DNA of 64,000 nucleotides from Bactericera cockerelli (taxonomy: Eukaryota; Arthropoda; Insecta; Hemiptera; Triozidae): positions 2,845,566 to 2,909,565 of the forward strand of contig CM044958.1 in NCBI GenBank assembly GCA_024516035.1, given 5' to 3'. Made by a program: the position numbers and the translations under genes. Below are positions 30,601 to 41,470 of this stretch, one piece after another. The notes below the pieces were generated by a model that did not search any database, was not told the origin of the DNA, and saw only the letters and a list, made by a program, of their open reading frames with translations. How positions within the stretch are numbered: position 1 is the first letter of the stretch; the number at the start of each line of letters is the position of its first letter.

Positions 30601-31400
30601 CTATTTGTCTATTACTAGATTACTACGATGTATTGGTGGGTGAAGTTAATGTCAGTAGCTGGTTCATGAGTTTCCAGCGCATTCAGGATATAAACCTTAT
30701 CTTGAATAGACATTAATCCCATTCATTAAATGAATGAGAGTTAAATAGTGATAGGTATTATAGCAAATACAATTAATTTATCAGGGTTGAACGCTTTCTC
30801 GATTGCTTTTAGTCATGTCCTGACGGAAATTTAACACCTCCATTCATGGCTAGACGAACTTCGCATAATTTTGCCAGAAATTACGAGAAATTTTGATGAA
30901 AGCTATTTTAGTCCCCAAACTTATCATTCAAAAGGATTTCTTCGAAATAGGAAATTCCTCAATGAGTTTGACCTAAAACGGCTGAAATGGAAAGCACACT
31001 TTGGAAAACTCATAGACAAGAAAAGCTTGAAGGTCATTCACCCCCTCCACTTTCTGTGTTTTGGAAAAATTAACAATAAGGGTGCAGTGCGTTTTGAAAA
31101 CCCATCAGTCTTGAGAAACAGGTGGCAGTCAGGTGGTTTTGACGGCTGGGGCTTATTACTTGTTTTATATCCTTGCAAGGTGCATATATGTTGGGCTTGG
31201 TCAGGGTTGTAATTGAAATTAATGAGATTGAAATAATCCGGATGAAATATTGTTTTACGAGTAGGTACTCGTAGCATGCACAATGCACATTTTGTAGATG
31301 TACCCTTAATTAAAAAATAATAGAAATGGGTTCATCTAATATATCTTTTTAAAGTTGACTTGGATTTAAATTTTAAACCTTTTAGATCAGGTGCACTGAC

Positions 31401-31622
31401 TGCACTGGTAGTCAAGTGGTTAAGGTGCTAGTCTGGTAATCCAGGTAGCGTAGGGATCCATTGGTTCGAATCCCACCCAGTGCACGGATTTTTCCTCATT
31501 AGTTTGAGTTTGTGACCACATAATAATAAAACTCTGAGAGTTAGGTGGTAGAAAATGCTGTGAGCATTAACCTCGCCTGGTGGTTAGTTGGTTACCTTCC
31601 AATAAAGAGTATTATTATTATC
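31401..31622 (+). mobile_element. SINE C, complete copy (tRNA-Ser-like head)
   Basis: The head begins TGCACTGGTAGTCAAGTGGT and ends CCCACCCAGTGCA, so the 5' and 3' ends pair perfectly as an acceptor stem. GTCAAGTGGTTAAGG resembles the D arm of tRNA-Ser/Leu, GGTAATCCAGG lies in the anticodon region, and the extra GTAGCGTAGGGATCC could be a long variable arm before B-box GGTTCGAATCC. The tail has TTTTTCCTCATTAGTTTGAG, GGTGGTAGAAAATGCTGTGA, AACCTCGCCTGGTGGTTAG and AATAAAGAGTATTATTATT. Confidence 0.8.
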
Positions 31623-32753
31623 AGTTCAATGTGATGTCAATTATGAATTAATATTTAGGAACTGCGGTCATTCTTTTAGAGATATCTATGACTATTTAAA
31701 GGGTAACATTCTGTCAAAAGTGATTGCCTCAAAGTTGATCGAAGATTTGGATGGATAAAGAACTTTCAAGTACATAGGTCTTAAAATTGAGTCACGTCAT
31801 TCCGGAATGAAAGCTTAAGAAAAGAAAGACAGCTAATGAGTGAGGACTGAAGCACTGAAGTTCTATACCTAATATTTGTACCTGGCAGGAAGAATTTAGC
31901 TTCATAGGACAAAATCACTTCAATAAAGGAATCAATCAAAGATTTTATTGACATGAAAATTGAGAAGAGTGTGAAACAAGTAGTCAACTAAACCCTCTAC
32001 TGAAAATTATACCACAAGGAATGTAAGAAACACACAAACAATAGAAAAGAAAGAATTCATTCAAGTAGGAAAGAACAAACTAAGAAACCTATTTAAAATG
32101 CCATAAAAGAAGTTAATAAATCAAAATCTAGACGTACTCCTGACCTATATACATAAAACAAAGTACATAACTATGTACTCATCACATTCCACTATGTACA
32201 TAGCGTAATCCCATTCATTCATAAAAACGAAATATTTTGTGTGTGATTGAAAAGAAAACCCCCGCCTCTCCCCGGTAGACTGGCAGTCGCCATTATCATT
32301 TCCATCAGCATGATAATTTGTTTTTATTGCTTTTCTTTTTGAAATTCACTTGTTGCCCTCGCGTTTAATTGATATCATTCTTTTTGTTCTCTCGGGATTT
32401 ACATTTGAAGGGGTTCGATTTATTTCAAGATGGTTCTGATTACTCTGGAGATGTACCTGTTTATTTACCTTTCATAGACTTCATTTTCCAACATTGTAAT
32501 ATTTTTGTACCTCAGAGGAGTCAGAGGTTTTGGAGATATACTCGTTTTGTTCGACACGAGTGTGCCATTTCAGTGGATGTCGTTGCTATTGATAATTTTT
32601 TTTATGATCAAAATCTTTTTTTATAATTTATGTACATAAAATCAAGGATGACGAATCGGCGCGTACGACCTACTAATCAATTTTATTGAAGCGCCTAATT
32701 TTGGAAAAAATAATGATGAATAAGGTCAAATTTCTTATGTCGGTAATCTGTCA

Positions 32754-32991
32754 TCTTAATATATAAATGTCAAAGTCACTGACTGACCACTCCCTGACTG
32801 ATAATCGCTCTACAGCCCAAACCGTAAGTCCTAGGAAGCTGAAATTTGGCAGGTAGCTTTGTCTTATAGTCTAGATGTGCAATAAGACGGGATTTTTCGA
32901 AATTCCCGCTACAACACCTGCCATTGGCGAAAAAGGATTTTTTGCTTTCACGGCCATGCCTCGGCCCGCAAAGCGGGCGACAGCCCGCTAG
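32754..32991 (+). mobile_element. Non-autonomous Helitron
   Basis: Starts TCTTAATATATAAATGTCAA directly after an A and ends CTAG directly before a T, the A^T target of Helitrons. The 3' end has a GC hairpin: GCGGGC (32973-32978), loop GACA, GCCCGC (32983-32988), then TAG. A second pairing with the upstream GCCCGCAAAGCGGGC is possible. The interior phrase GCTGAAATTTGGCAGGTAGC is of a kind I associate with insect Helitrons. 238 bp, no Rep/helicase, no target duplication, as expected. Confidence 0.65.
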
Positions 32992-33139
32992 TTAAGTGAT
33001 ATAGCTGACTTGAAGGGTTGCGGTTGGTTACCTCAGTCACATACTTGCTAATAGTGGAATGTAACAGAGAATTGAACTGGCCGTTAACGATTTATTTCTG
33101 TAAGAATTTGTCTAAGAATTGTTTTATGAAATATCACCA

Positions 33140-33262
33140 CTGGTGATAAGTGGGCATCAATTCACCCTAGGTTGGTCCGGAAATGGCCAAGGGTTTCACT
33201 TTGCACTTCGACGTTAACTTCACATTGGTAATTTCTAGGAAACCTGGTGCATCCAACGATGT
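33140..33262 (-). mobile_element. Degenerate 5S-SINE copy
   Basis: TTCACCCTAGGTTGGTCCGG, CACTTCGACGTTAACTTCA, TAATTTCTAGGAAACCTGGT and GCATCCAACGA line up in order with the reverse complement of the family body and 5S-like head, with many changes. Confidence 0.45.
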
Positions 33263-33376
33263 ATTGACGGTAATGACGATAAAGTACAAATGTACTAATC
33301 GAAACTTTTAGCAATGAGATTATTATTGAAAACCGAATAAATTTATTATTAATAATAATTACTGTTGCTCTGTTAA

Positions 33377-33470
33377 ACCTCAGTAGCTGGATTGATAACG
33401 CAGTGGACTCGTAACCTGGAGGTGGCTGGTTCGAGTTCCAATTACGGCCAACTCTAGCAAGGTGTATCTG
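33377..33470 (+). mobile_element. SINE D head
   Basis: GTAGCTGGATTGATAACGCA, GTGGACTCGTAACCTGGAGG and B-box GGTTCGAGTTCC; the tail differs from other copies after ACGGCCAACTC. Confidence 0.6.
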
Positions 33471-33994
33471 AGTTTTTGAGACATCCCTGAGTTATTGAGA
33501 CGTTCCTCTTCTGATTACGAGAATGATAACCTTTTCAAACCAGCCCGACATTACGGGCGAAATTAAAAGACGAATTCTATATCACAAGTTATTGTTTAGC
33601 GTCGGTTTTTCCTATCTTCCACAGTACGCAATGCGTGACTCAGCGTCACAGAGGTATTACAAAAACGTCTTTGATTTCCGCCCTACATTTCGCTGGAAAA
33701 TTTAATGTTTAGAACCATCCAGACTCCAGAGATCCCACTGTCCACACCTGTATGTTTACCTGAACATTCCTCCTCTGTTTAGGAGGACTTTGCTACATTG
33801 TAGATCTACCTGTGAGACGTTAGACCACTAGTTGTGTAGCAGCGATCAGTGAACTCAATGTACAAGTCCATGTTAGGTAACATTAGAACCGAAATATCTG
33901 GAGACAGAATAAGTGAAACTAGATTGCGAACCACTGCTAGTATCTCACTTGAGGTGGATCATCAGCAAGTTTGTATTTTCTTAAAATTTAGCAT

Positions 33995-34160
33995 CGAAAA
34001 ATGAAACAGGATTAGATTAATCTACTATTCTAATTGGACACTATCACTTATATAACTTAGGCCTTAGTGCGCTGTGATTGTTTGGAATTCCCACTAGAGG
34101 GCGTGTTACTAAGAAAGTGTCCACTTGGATTAATCTGATCCTGTTTCATAATTCGGTCTT
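33995..34160. mobile_element. Hairpin MITE with near-consensus CTCF-like site
   Basis: ATGAAACAGGATTAGATTAA (left) and TTAATCTGATCCTGTTTCAT (right) are inverted ends; GGACACTATC...AAAGTGTCC form inner arms. The centre has GCTGTGATTGTTTGGAATTC followed by CCACTAGAGGGCGT at 34091-34104. Confidence 0.75.
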
Positions 34161-34309
34161 GAGTCATTCTTTCGGTTCTCCTCTGGCTGCCAGGACGGGC
34201 GTAAGCCGGGTTCTGGTTAATATAGCCGGCAAAGACATGCCACCAATCACAGTGACTTTTGGAGTGTTCTGAAAAAGTCCTGTTATGATTCAGTAGAAGT
34301 ACCTATAGC

Positions 34310-34617
34310 TAAATCCCACATCCACCTCACTCCAGGGTTGGTCAGGAATAGCGAACAGCCCAGTCAGCATCATCATGTCCGAACCTCGCTGGACGTAGCT
34401 TAACTTCAGCGATCTTACGAGAATTGGTCCTCGTTCTGGAAAGCTTTCTCTCTCTCTCATAATCCCCAAATCTCCCTTTCATCTGCTCTCTGCTTTGGAT
34501 ATTTGGGTAACAACACCTGTGATTACGTTATTTTTGACGGTCAAAAGGGAGATTTGGGGATTGTGAGAGTATTTTCTGGAATGAAGCCCTGGTGTATTGA
34601 TGTGCCACCGACACTAC
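34310..34617 (-). mobile_element. 5S-SINE split by a hairpin MITE
   Basis: CCACATCCACCTCACTCCAG, GAACCTCGCTGGACGTAGCT and GATCTTACGAGAATTGGTCC are the reverse of the family. The 5S-like head resumes at about 34585 with CCTGGTGTATTGATGTGCCA. About 145 bp in between is a separate element. Confidence 0.65.
34440..34585. mobile_element. Hairpin MITE inside the 5S-SINE
   Basis: CTCATAATCCCCAAATCTCC at 34457 is mirrored by GGAGATTTGGGGATTGTGAG at 34550, and TTCTGGAAAG / TTTTCTGGAA lie near the ends. The loop contains TGGATATTTGGGTAACAACA. A related fragment is at 29855-29960. Confidence 0.65.
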
Positions 34618-34724
34618 GCTTTTTCTGACTTTTATTTAATGGAATAAGCGACAGTATTATTATTAAAATTAAAATTACTGCCTGCCCGCGTAGGGCTAAA
34701 GACCGTTGTATACTAGAGTTGAAC

Positions 34725-34942
34725 GTCGTTTGTCAACTGCATGGTCATACACGACGGGGGTTTTACCCTCCATTCGCAGGAAACTTTCAAACCGGATACC
34801 CACATTGACCTCACCCAGCCTGGGCTGGTCCGGAATGCCAGCATCATGAAGTCTTCTCCTCGCTGGACGTTCCTTAACTGCGGTGATCCTACGAGAACCG
34901 GTGCATTCAACGAGCCATCGACGCTGGCGCTAAAGACTTTTA
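34725..34942 (-). mobile_element. 5S-derived SINE copy, near full length
   Basis: GTCATACACGACGGGGGTTT, CCTCCATTCGCAGGAAACTT, ATTGACCTCACCCAGCCTGG, CTCGCTGGACGTTCCTTAAC and GATCCTACGAGAACCGGTGC, then ATTCAACGAGCCATCGACGC. These match the reverse complement of the copy at 21055 throughout. Confidence 0.8.
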
Positions 34943-35007
34943 GCGAGCATTTTCAACAAAGTATCATTTATTTGTTTAATAATGAGCAAATGAGCTGTAA
35001 ACCGACC

Positions 35008-35140
35008 GCAGTAGCTTGATCGCCATGGCAGCGGAATTGTAACCTGGAGGTCGGTGCTTCAGGTCCCAAGTTCAGCAAAGATTTAGTAAAGCGAATTTGA
35101 GTAGATGTGACATCACGAAAGTGATTAACACAAATAATTA
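35008..35140 (+). mobile_element. SINE D copy
   Basis: GTAGCTTGATCGCCATGGCA, TAACCTGGAGGTCGGTGCTT, tail GATTTAGTAAAGCGAATTTG and TGACATCACGAAAGTGATTA. Confidence 0.7.
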
Positions 35141-35851
35141 TGATTTTTTGCATTTATGTTCGAATAATTCATGTTTTATTTTTTAAATATAAAATACTTC
35201 TCCTAGGGACCGTCCCTCTGGAAGGGAACCGAGGATGCAAGAAGCATTTCCTCTTTGAATGGCTAAACCAATTTTTGGTAAAGAAATTGATAGGAACAGG
35301 GATTACCGTAATTCCAAACAATTGTAAACAAACAAAGACTTAACTTTGAAACTTAATTAAAAATCATTGAACCTATTTACACCATGTGACGTAAATCAAG
35401 TGAGACAAGATGCGTCGAGATTCACGTGAATGAAGTGAATTAAACTCTTGTAGTATTTTCCTCGATTCATTAAGTTTTGAAAAGAAAGTGTTACACAAAA
35501 GACGTTAGCGTGGCGCTAACAGTTTATTATGCCAATAAAATGACAACGACATTGACAAGGCGGGATTAACACGTGGGTCCCGGAGATATCTGTGCTCGTG
35601 TCTCTGTGGCGATAGTAAACACTTTATTCAAACGATGCAATTTTATTTTTCGCCCGAATGCAACGATAACTGTTTTTCTGAGCTAGAGCGGGCCATTCAA
35701 ATTTTCGTCAGTTTGAATGAATAATTTAGCTGACATGAGTGGTGTTGCAGAACGCCAAAAAAATTAATGTGTCAGCAGCGAGTTGCGTATGAGATAGGTG
35801 GTTGTGCAGAACGCCAAAAAAAGTGAAATGTGGGGGACCTTGAAGGAGTTG
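35141..35851. other. Unassigned DNA
   Basis: No gene seen. AGAACGCCAAAAAAA-like phrase with flanking GTCAGCAGCGAGTTGCGTAT is partly duplicated near 35748 and 35809. Confidence 0.35.
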
Positions 35852-35987
35852 AAGGGCGAATTATAAAATAGGATTAAATTTAAGATAAGCCTCAAGTCGA
35901 TCTATAGTGAGCTGTGATTGGTTGAATCTCCGGTGTAAGGGAGGATCTGGCTTATCTTAACTTGAGTCCTGTTTCATAATTCGGGCG
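35852..35987. mobile_element. Hairpin MITE, compact subfamily
   Basis: GGGCGAATTATAAAATAGGA... and ...TCCTGTTTCATAATTCGGGC are inverted ends; TTTAAGATAAGCC/GGCTTATCTTAA form inner arms. The centre has GAGCTGTGATTGGTTGAATC. The CTCF-like core of the longer copies has decayed here. Confidence 0.7.
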
Positions 35988-37019
35988 TTAGTCTCTGTTG
36001 GTGAATTTAATTGATACAGGACTTTAGCCGTTTACTACGGAAAACTAGTTCACGGTAAATCTACTTTCTTCTTCTTCAAAGAGTAATAATTTTCACGAGA
36101 TTTTTGTTTTTAAGTCGAATAAATTAATTTTATTTTAGGTAATGGTAAAAAGTCTTCTTACAAAATAGGATATTTTTATTAATTTTGTTGAAAAATTTCT
36201 CCTCTTCATTTCTGGTGTTTTCGTAATGCATCGACGTTTGAAGGTCGCCTATTTTTTTTATTTTTCTGTGATTGTACGAACAGAGCTGTTTTTTTCCACA
36301 GTTTCAACATGCTTCGGTAAGCACCAATCCGTTGGTCTCTTACAGAAAAATTTCATAGCAACACTGATAATAGCTCTAAATCTAAAAATAACAAAAAGTC
36401 CACTTGGAGTGTCCTATTTTATAAAGTACTCGGCGTTTCATTTGTGACATCACCCGTGTTTCATGGAATGAAGGGAACTCAACACAGCAGTGCAGCAACA
36501 ACTCACACAAGCAACCTCCAAGCAGTATCGGATACTCCATTCTCTAGCAAGACCTCTACACACGATACGCATGTTTTGCTACATACGATTTCCCCTTTCA
36601 TAACTTATAAAGATCGGGATGCTTCTCACAGATACAAATTTCCAATGAACTAAACTTTAAGAGTGTAAATATTGTAGAATGAGTTCCATTAGCAATCTTG
36701 CTGTTGTTTTAAATAAATTAGATTAGTTAAAAGTACTTCTACTCTGTTATTTCAGACTCCTGAGAAATATTGATACCTACTTAAGTAAAATGTCATGCAT
36801 TTTCGATTTGTTTTGTATGATTTGAATGATTCCTAAAATTTTTTTTCTTTTTAACTATCATAATTTACTTGAGTTTTGCATTAACTTCATTCTATTAATA
36901 CAAACTGTTAAACACAGTTAAAACTCATCTGTGAGTAAATTAGGACAGTAACTCTCAATTTTCTCCAACTCAAGTTGACGGTTTAGAGTCCACTTTGTTC
37001 GCAACGACTCAACTCCAAG
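35988..37019. other. Unassigned DNA upstream of the 37-kb promoter candidate
   Basis: AT-rich with short open frames (73 and 69 codons near 36226-36653) that I do not recognise and that lack any repeat or domain signature. Confidence 0.35.
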
Positions 37020-37361
37020 CTCTTGTATATTTCCATTGAACCTACAGAAAAAACACGGCTAGCCGAACGTTACCGAGAGTTTCCCGAAGGCTAATTTCTA
37101 CCAGCGTCGACCAATCAGAAGCGAGCATTGTTTTTTTCCTGTTTTATTTTTAAACGCTGGTGGGGGACCTCTGTGGAATCGAAATCGAAGCGAAAAGAAC
37201 GCTCATTTGATATTTGAAATTTTAGCGAAGTGCTGTTACTGTGAGTGTGTGTTTTCATGGTTTTTAATTTTTAAAATTTGACTTTCGTAATATGTTATCC
37301 CGGCAAAATGAGCTTCGTTGTGCTATTTGTTGTGTAAATCAATATGTGGTCTGATTGTCAG
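37020..37361 (+). promoter_or_regulatory. Candidate promoter and first exon
   Basis: A locally CpG-richer stretch: CGGCTAGCCGAACGTTACCG, GCGTCGACCAATCAGAAGCG with a CCAAT box, and GAATCGAAATCGAAGCGAAA. It leads to TGGTCTGATTGTCAG followed by GTAAGC, a strong 5' splice-site match at 37361/37362. ATG at 37344 would give MWSDCQ in phase 0; an upstream ATG at 37292 opens a 20-codon frame that stops before the donor. No downstream exon is visible, so it could be a leader exon or chance. Confidence 0.25.
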
Positions 37362-38867
37362 GTAAGCTATTGTAACTTTTAATTAATATATTTAATTTAA
37401 AAACACTTTGAATTAGTTAAGTGCATGTGTTTTCTGGGTGTTTTTTGGTACTTTAAATATTGCGTCCGCGGTTGATACCTACTGAGTGTACCTATTGATA
37501 AACATTATCTAAAGCTTTGACAAGATAAACTGAATGAAAAATCAAATTTTAAATAATATTAATTCAATGGGTTTTCAATGGATTGACTTCTTTTTTAATC
37601 CTTTTTGCATTTCAGTTATTGTAGGTACCGAAAAGATTGATTGTAAATTAAGTCTAGAACCGATTTCCCTCCTATTTTTTTTTTATTGATAAGGGTGATA
37701 ACAAACTCAGAGTTTAATTGATAAGGACTAATTCTGAGTTAGGGATTACTTATCCACTTTTTTAGGCACAATTTCTTTACAAAAGCTGTTTTGTTTTACG
37801 GGTTTAAAGTTTTTGTGAAAGGCATTTGTTTTGCTATATTCCTATTACATGATGGGATTTTTTTATAGAATTTTTTTCTCTTAATACAATCAATTTGTAT
37901 AGGTGCCTAAATTTTATAGTTCCTTTCGACATCTTGATTTTATTAATTTCAATATCTAGTTTATGACTTTTTTAATCAAAATATCAGGTTTAAGGATTTT
38001 ATTTGTAGCCATAATTATTAGCCAAATCCCCTCTTTGCCTCTTTTGCATTACCTCTCTTACCAACAGCATATTTGCTTTATTTTCATAGCAGCTGCAAGA
38101 TAAATTCAATTTGACTATCACAAATTCTCACTCCTCTGTATTCACTGATTGTGATATGACTGCTTCACTTCAGTCAGTGTTTTCAAATACCAGTGCCTCA
38201 TATCTCCATCAGTTTCCAAGGGGTCCCATAAGTGTTTTACTGATAAGGGCTCCATTCTTTCTGATAACCACTCAATCTGTTCAATAAATATTTATTAACT
38301 CTGCAATGTGTCTGCTGCTTGATAAATTCAATTCTAACACAACTTCTCACTTTTCTTTTTTGAATGACTGTCTAGTGATATGATACTCACCTTTCATTCA
38401 ATTTACCAAGTATTTATACTTACTACTCTACATGTAGCACTTAATCTTTGTGATGTGTGACTTTTTATAAAATTTAGCCATCAGTGGATTGGTATAAAAT
38501 ATAATTTCTGGTTTGATGTTTTCTATCTTCTATGCCAAAAGCTTTCTTAATATTCATTTTCCACATTTTGCTTTTTTTATGGCTTTTCAGTAATATAGCC
38601 TTCAGTAATTGGTTTATTTGGCTTGATGTCTTCTATCTTCCATACCCAAAGCTTTCTTTATATTTCTTTTTCATACCCTAAATTTTGAAAAACGGTACCT
38701 AAGATGATTTTCTAAAATTGTCCAAGGCTTCTATTTTTTAACTGATTTCTTCTTTCTAAAAGCTAATAGATCACAGGTTTGATCCTTAATAATTTCTTGT
38801 GAAATTGTCAGCAAACATATGAATTATATACCTTACGTCCAGTGACATACATCTCATATTACCATAG
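37362..38867. other. AT-rich DNA, possibly intronic
   Basis: No coding signal or clear repeat. TTCTATCTTCTATGCCAAAAG and TTCTATCTTCCATACCCAAAG at about 38520 and 38630 are two imperfect copies of a 110-bp segment with a TTTCTTTATATTT-like continuation. Confidence 0.4.
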
Positions 38868-38985
38868 CAATGTCCATGTAACCAGAGTCAATGGCACGTT
38901 GAGTACACCAGTTCTCGTTCAGTCACTGAAGTTAAGCAACGTCCAGCGAGGTGAGGACTTGTATGGGGTGACCATTCAAATTCGA
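38868..38985 (+). mobile_element. 5S-SINE head, tailless
   Basis: AATGGCACGTTGAGTACACC, AGTTCTCGTTCAGTCACTGA, AGTTAAGCAACGTCCAGCGA and GGTGAGGACTTGTATGGGGT. This head keeps more of the 5S rRNA 3' half (TGGGGTGACC compared with the 5S TGGGTGACC) than other copies, and lacks the usual family body. Confidence 0.65.
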
Positions 38986-40899
38986 ATCTCCTCTCCAATT
39001 GGGAGAGAGACCGAGAAAGGAGGGTGGAAGGAAGTATTAGGGAGGGGGGTATGAATAATTCTACTCGTAATAATAAAGCTGAAATGAAAAATAAAATAAA
39101 ATATTTAGCGAAAGAGTTGAAAAGTCTCTAATGGACATATTTAATCACAATCTTAATTGGTCGTTAGACATTCGACTGTGTATGATGTATGATGTTATTT
39201 CTCAAGTCTATTGTTAAATCTGTCTATTAGCAACTCTGCAATTTCGAAGTTATTTGTATGCAAAATATTCGTCATAGGTATATATCTACGACAATGTATG
39301 TACTATGTACTCTCTCTGTAGCATATATACTAAGTATATAAGCGATTTGATATTGCTCGATTTTAGTCTAGCTTAAATTTCGGGGCGCGGCACCTGTCGA
39401 GACTTATCCGCTTTATGTATGTACTAAATAATATACATATACATTACTCAAAACAACACCTGCTAATTCACAACATCATATATTATGTCACGTGAAACAA
39501 ATAATGTATGTGTACATTATTGTAAATAAACATGTGATTGTTGTTAACAAGTGCATCACGAACGCACTAGGCTCAGATGATTGCTGTCGTTAGCGTCATT
39601 GACCTTCAACTTAGCATAAACTCCCATCACGAGATATTCGAGGGCATTAATAGCCTCATTCTACTCATAATAATGAACATTTTTGTCACATTTATTATCA
39701 ATCCGAGGGAAGGGCAGGGAGAGAGAAACAGGAGTTATGAATGAAAATCGTAGTAATTGTTAATACATGACAGAAATTCGAGATAGTAAAAAATAAATAC
39801 CCATTACAATTAGAAAAAAAACAATAAATTGTTTCGCGCACACAGCACAAGGCTCTCTCAAGTTTTTCATTCGTGCTGCGTGCCAGGTTTGTGCAATTTC
39901 TAATAAAAGCTGAAAACGAAGGATAGGATCGTATAAGGGCTCTCTAAATATGTGGACACGAAAAGTTGAAAAAATGCTTGCGTGAAAAGCAAGGTTTGTA
40001 ACTATGTATCCTATAAGTGGAAATATTGTATTTTTAGTTCAGGTTAAAAGACTCACGCGAACTATAATACATAATTATGTAGTGAACTCTCAGGTGGGCG
40101 AAATACTTAGAGGACCAATGACGAAAAAAAGTACTGTCTTATTCAAAGTATTTGGTCTAATTCAAACAGGTAACCTAATTACTAAAAACTGTTATTTAAC
40201 ATCACCACAACATTATACAGAATCATAGAAAAAGATCCATCATGCATCCATCCAGACATAGAAAGATATAAAGATGAAGTCACAAAAACCACAAGCAACC
40301 GCCAAAGAAAACGATTAGTTCCACACGACACAAAGGTATACGAGTATCGCTTCCATAATTTCATAGAGCACGAGGGAGCGACGACAATCGTAGTAAAAAC
40401 GGTTTGATTGATAAATCATTCTGAAACCGTGAACTTGAATAACCTGATCCTTTTGATTGTTCTGATTGATTGTATGGTAATTAAGGCCTGGCACGCGACA
40501 ACACCGCGTCCTGATTTCATTGGAAATCGCTATTTATAGTGTTTAGTGGACTAAGTATTTATACAGAAAAGTGGACTGTATTGTGAATGAATCGAACCGC
40601 GTGATCGTCTCGTTATTTCCATTTTATCTGATAAAAACTCCTTTTTAGGCGTCTTGTATTGGTTGTATTCCGTGCAATTTCTGTTATGGCTAAGTTCATG
40701 GTGGACTGTTTTTTACGCACGCTTCTTTCCTTTTAAGTGGTTTTTCAACACTCTCATCTTCTTTTTTGCTTCTGTTGGAATTCATTGAACTTGTTTTGAG
40801 AATGTCATTAGTAGCTTTGTTTACAAACATGTTGACTCTTGTGACTTAAGGAAATGTTATGTAATAGAATCATTTGATCCATTTCGAGCTATCACAAAA
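38986..40899. other. Unassigned DNA
   Basis: No gene recognised. AACAAGTGCATCACGAACGC at about 39547 has a partner AACAAGTGCATCACAGGTGC at about 49480, a dispersed repeat fragment. Confidence 0.35.
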
Positions 40900-41470
40900 T
40901 ATCAGATTCCATCACCAGACACTCTGACGTTCACCAGTATGACACGCGCCACAAAAACAACTTGCTCTGTACCTCTAAAACCATATTTCAAAAATCTTTC
41001 CTCAAACAGGGCATTGATCTATATAATTTGTTACCTGAAGACCTAAAGGTTATGTCAAATGACAACTTCAAGGTCACTCTGAAAAACAGGCTTATCAGTG
41101 CTGCACCTTATAAAATTGAAGACTTTAGAGGATATTAATAACTGTCTTTCTTATTATTTTTATTTTACATTTTGTGATTTTTTTTGTGACTTTTTTGTGA
41201 TTTTTTTTTTATTATTTTTTATGTTTATTATACCCATCCACTTCTAGTCATTTTCTAATCAAAAATATTGTTTCTATGTCCCCCTCACTTTTATTTACAT
41301 GTTTACATTTCTATCTGTTCGCACTTAATAAATATAGTACCTATGTGAGTTAGTAATTAATAATTATAAATAGAATTAGAATAGATTTAAGACTAGTTTT
41401 AGTACACCCAACTTGTTAACATACATGTATGTATTAAAACAATAAAATGATGATGATGATGATGATGAGC
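40900..41470 (+). pseudogene. LINE 3' end with C-terminal RT-protein tail
   Basis: An open frame ending at the stop 41136-41138 reads HQYDTRHKNNLLCTSK, FLKQGIDLYNLLPEDLK and NDNFKVTLKNRL. The pattern Y-x-T-R-x-K-x-N, then G-x-x-x-Y-N-x-L-P, then F-K-x-x-L-K is the familiar C-terminus of jockey/CR1-type LINE proteins. About 330 bp of 3' UTR follows to AATAAAATGATGATGATG, an (ATG)n microsatellite tail. The element is 5' truncated; RT core and endonuclease are absent. Confidence 0.7.

Noticed and set aside
30871..31212. 113-codon plus-strand frame
   Set aside because: No domain, splice or repeat support, and the minus strand is open over part of it. Not distinguishable from chance in AT-rich DNA.
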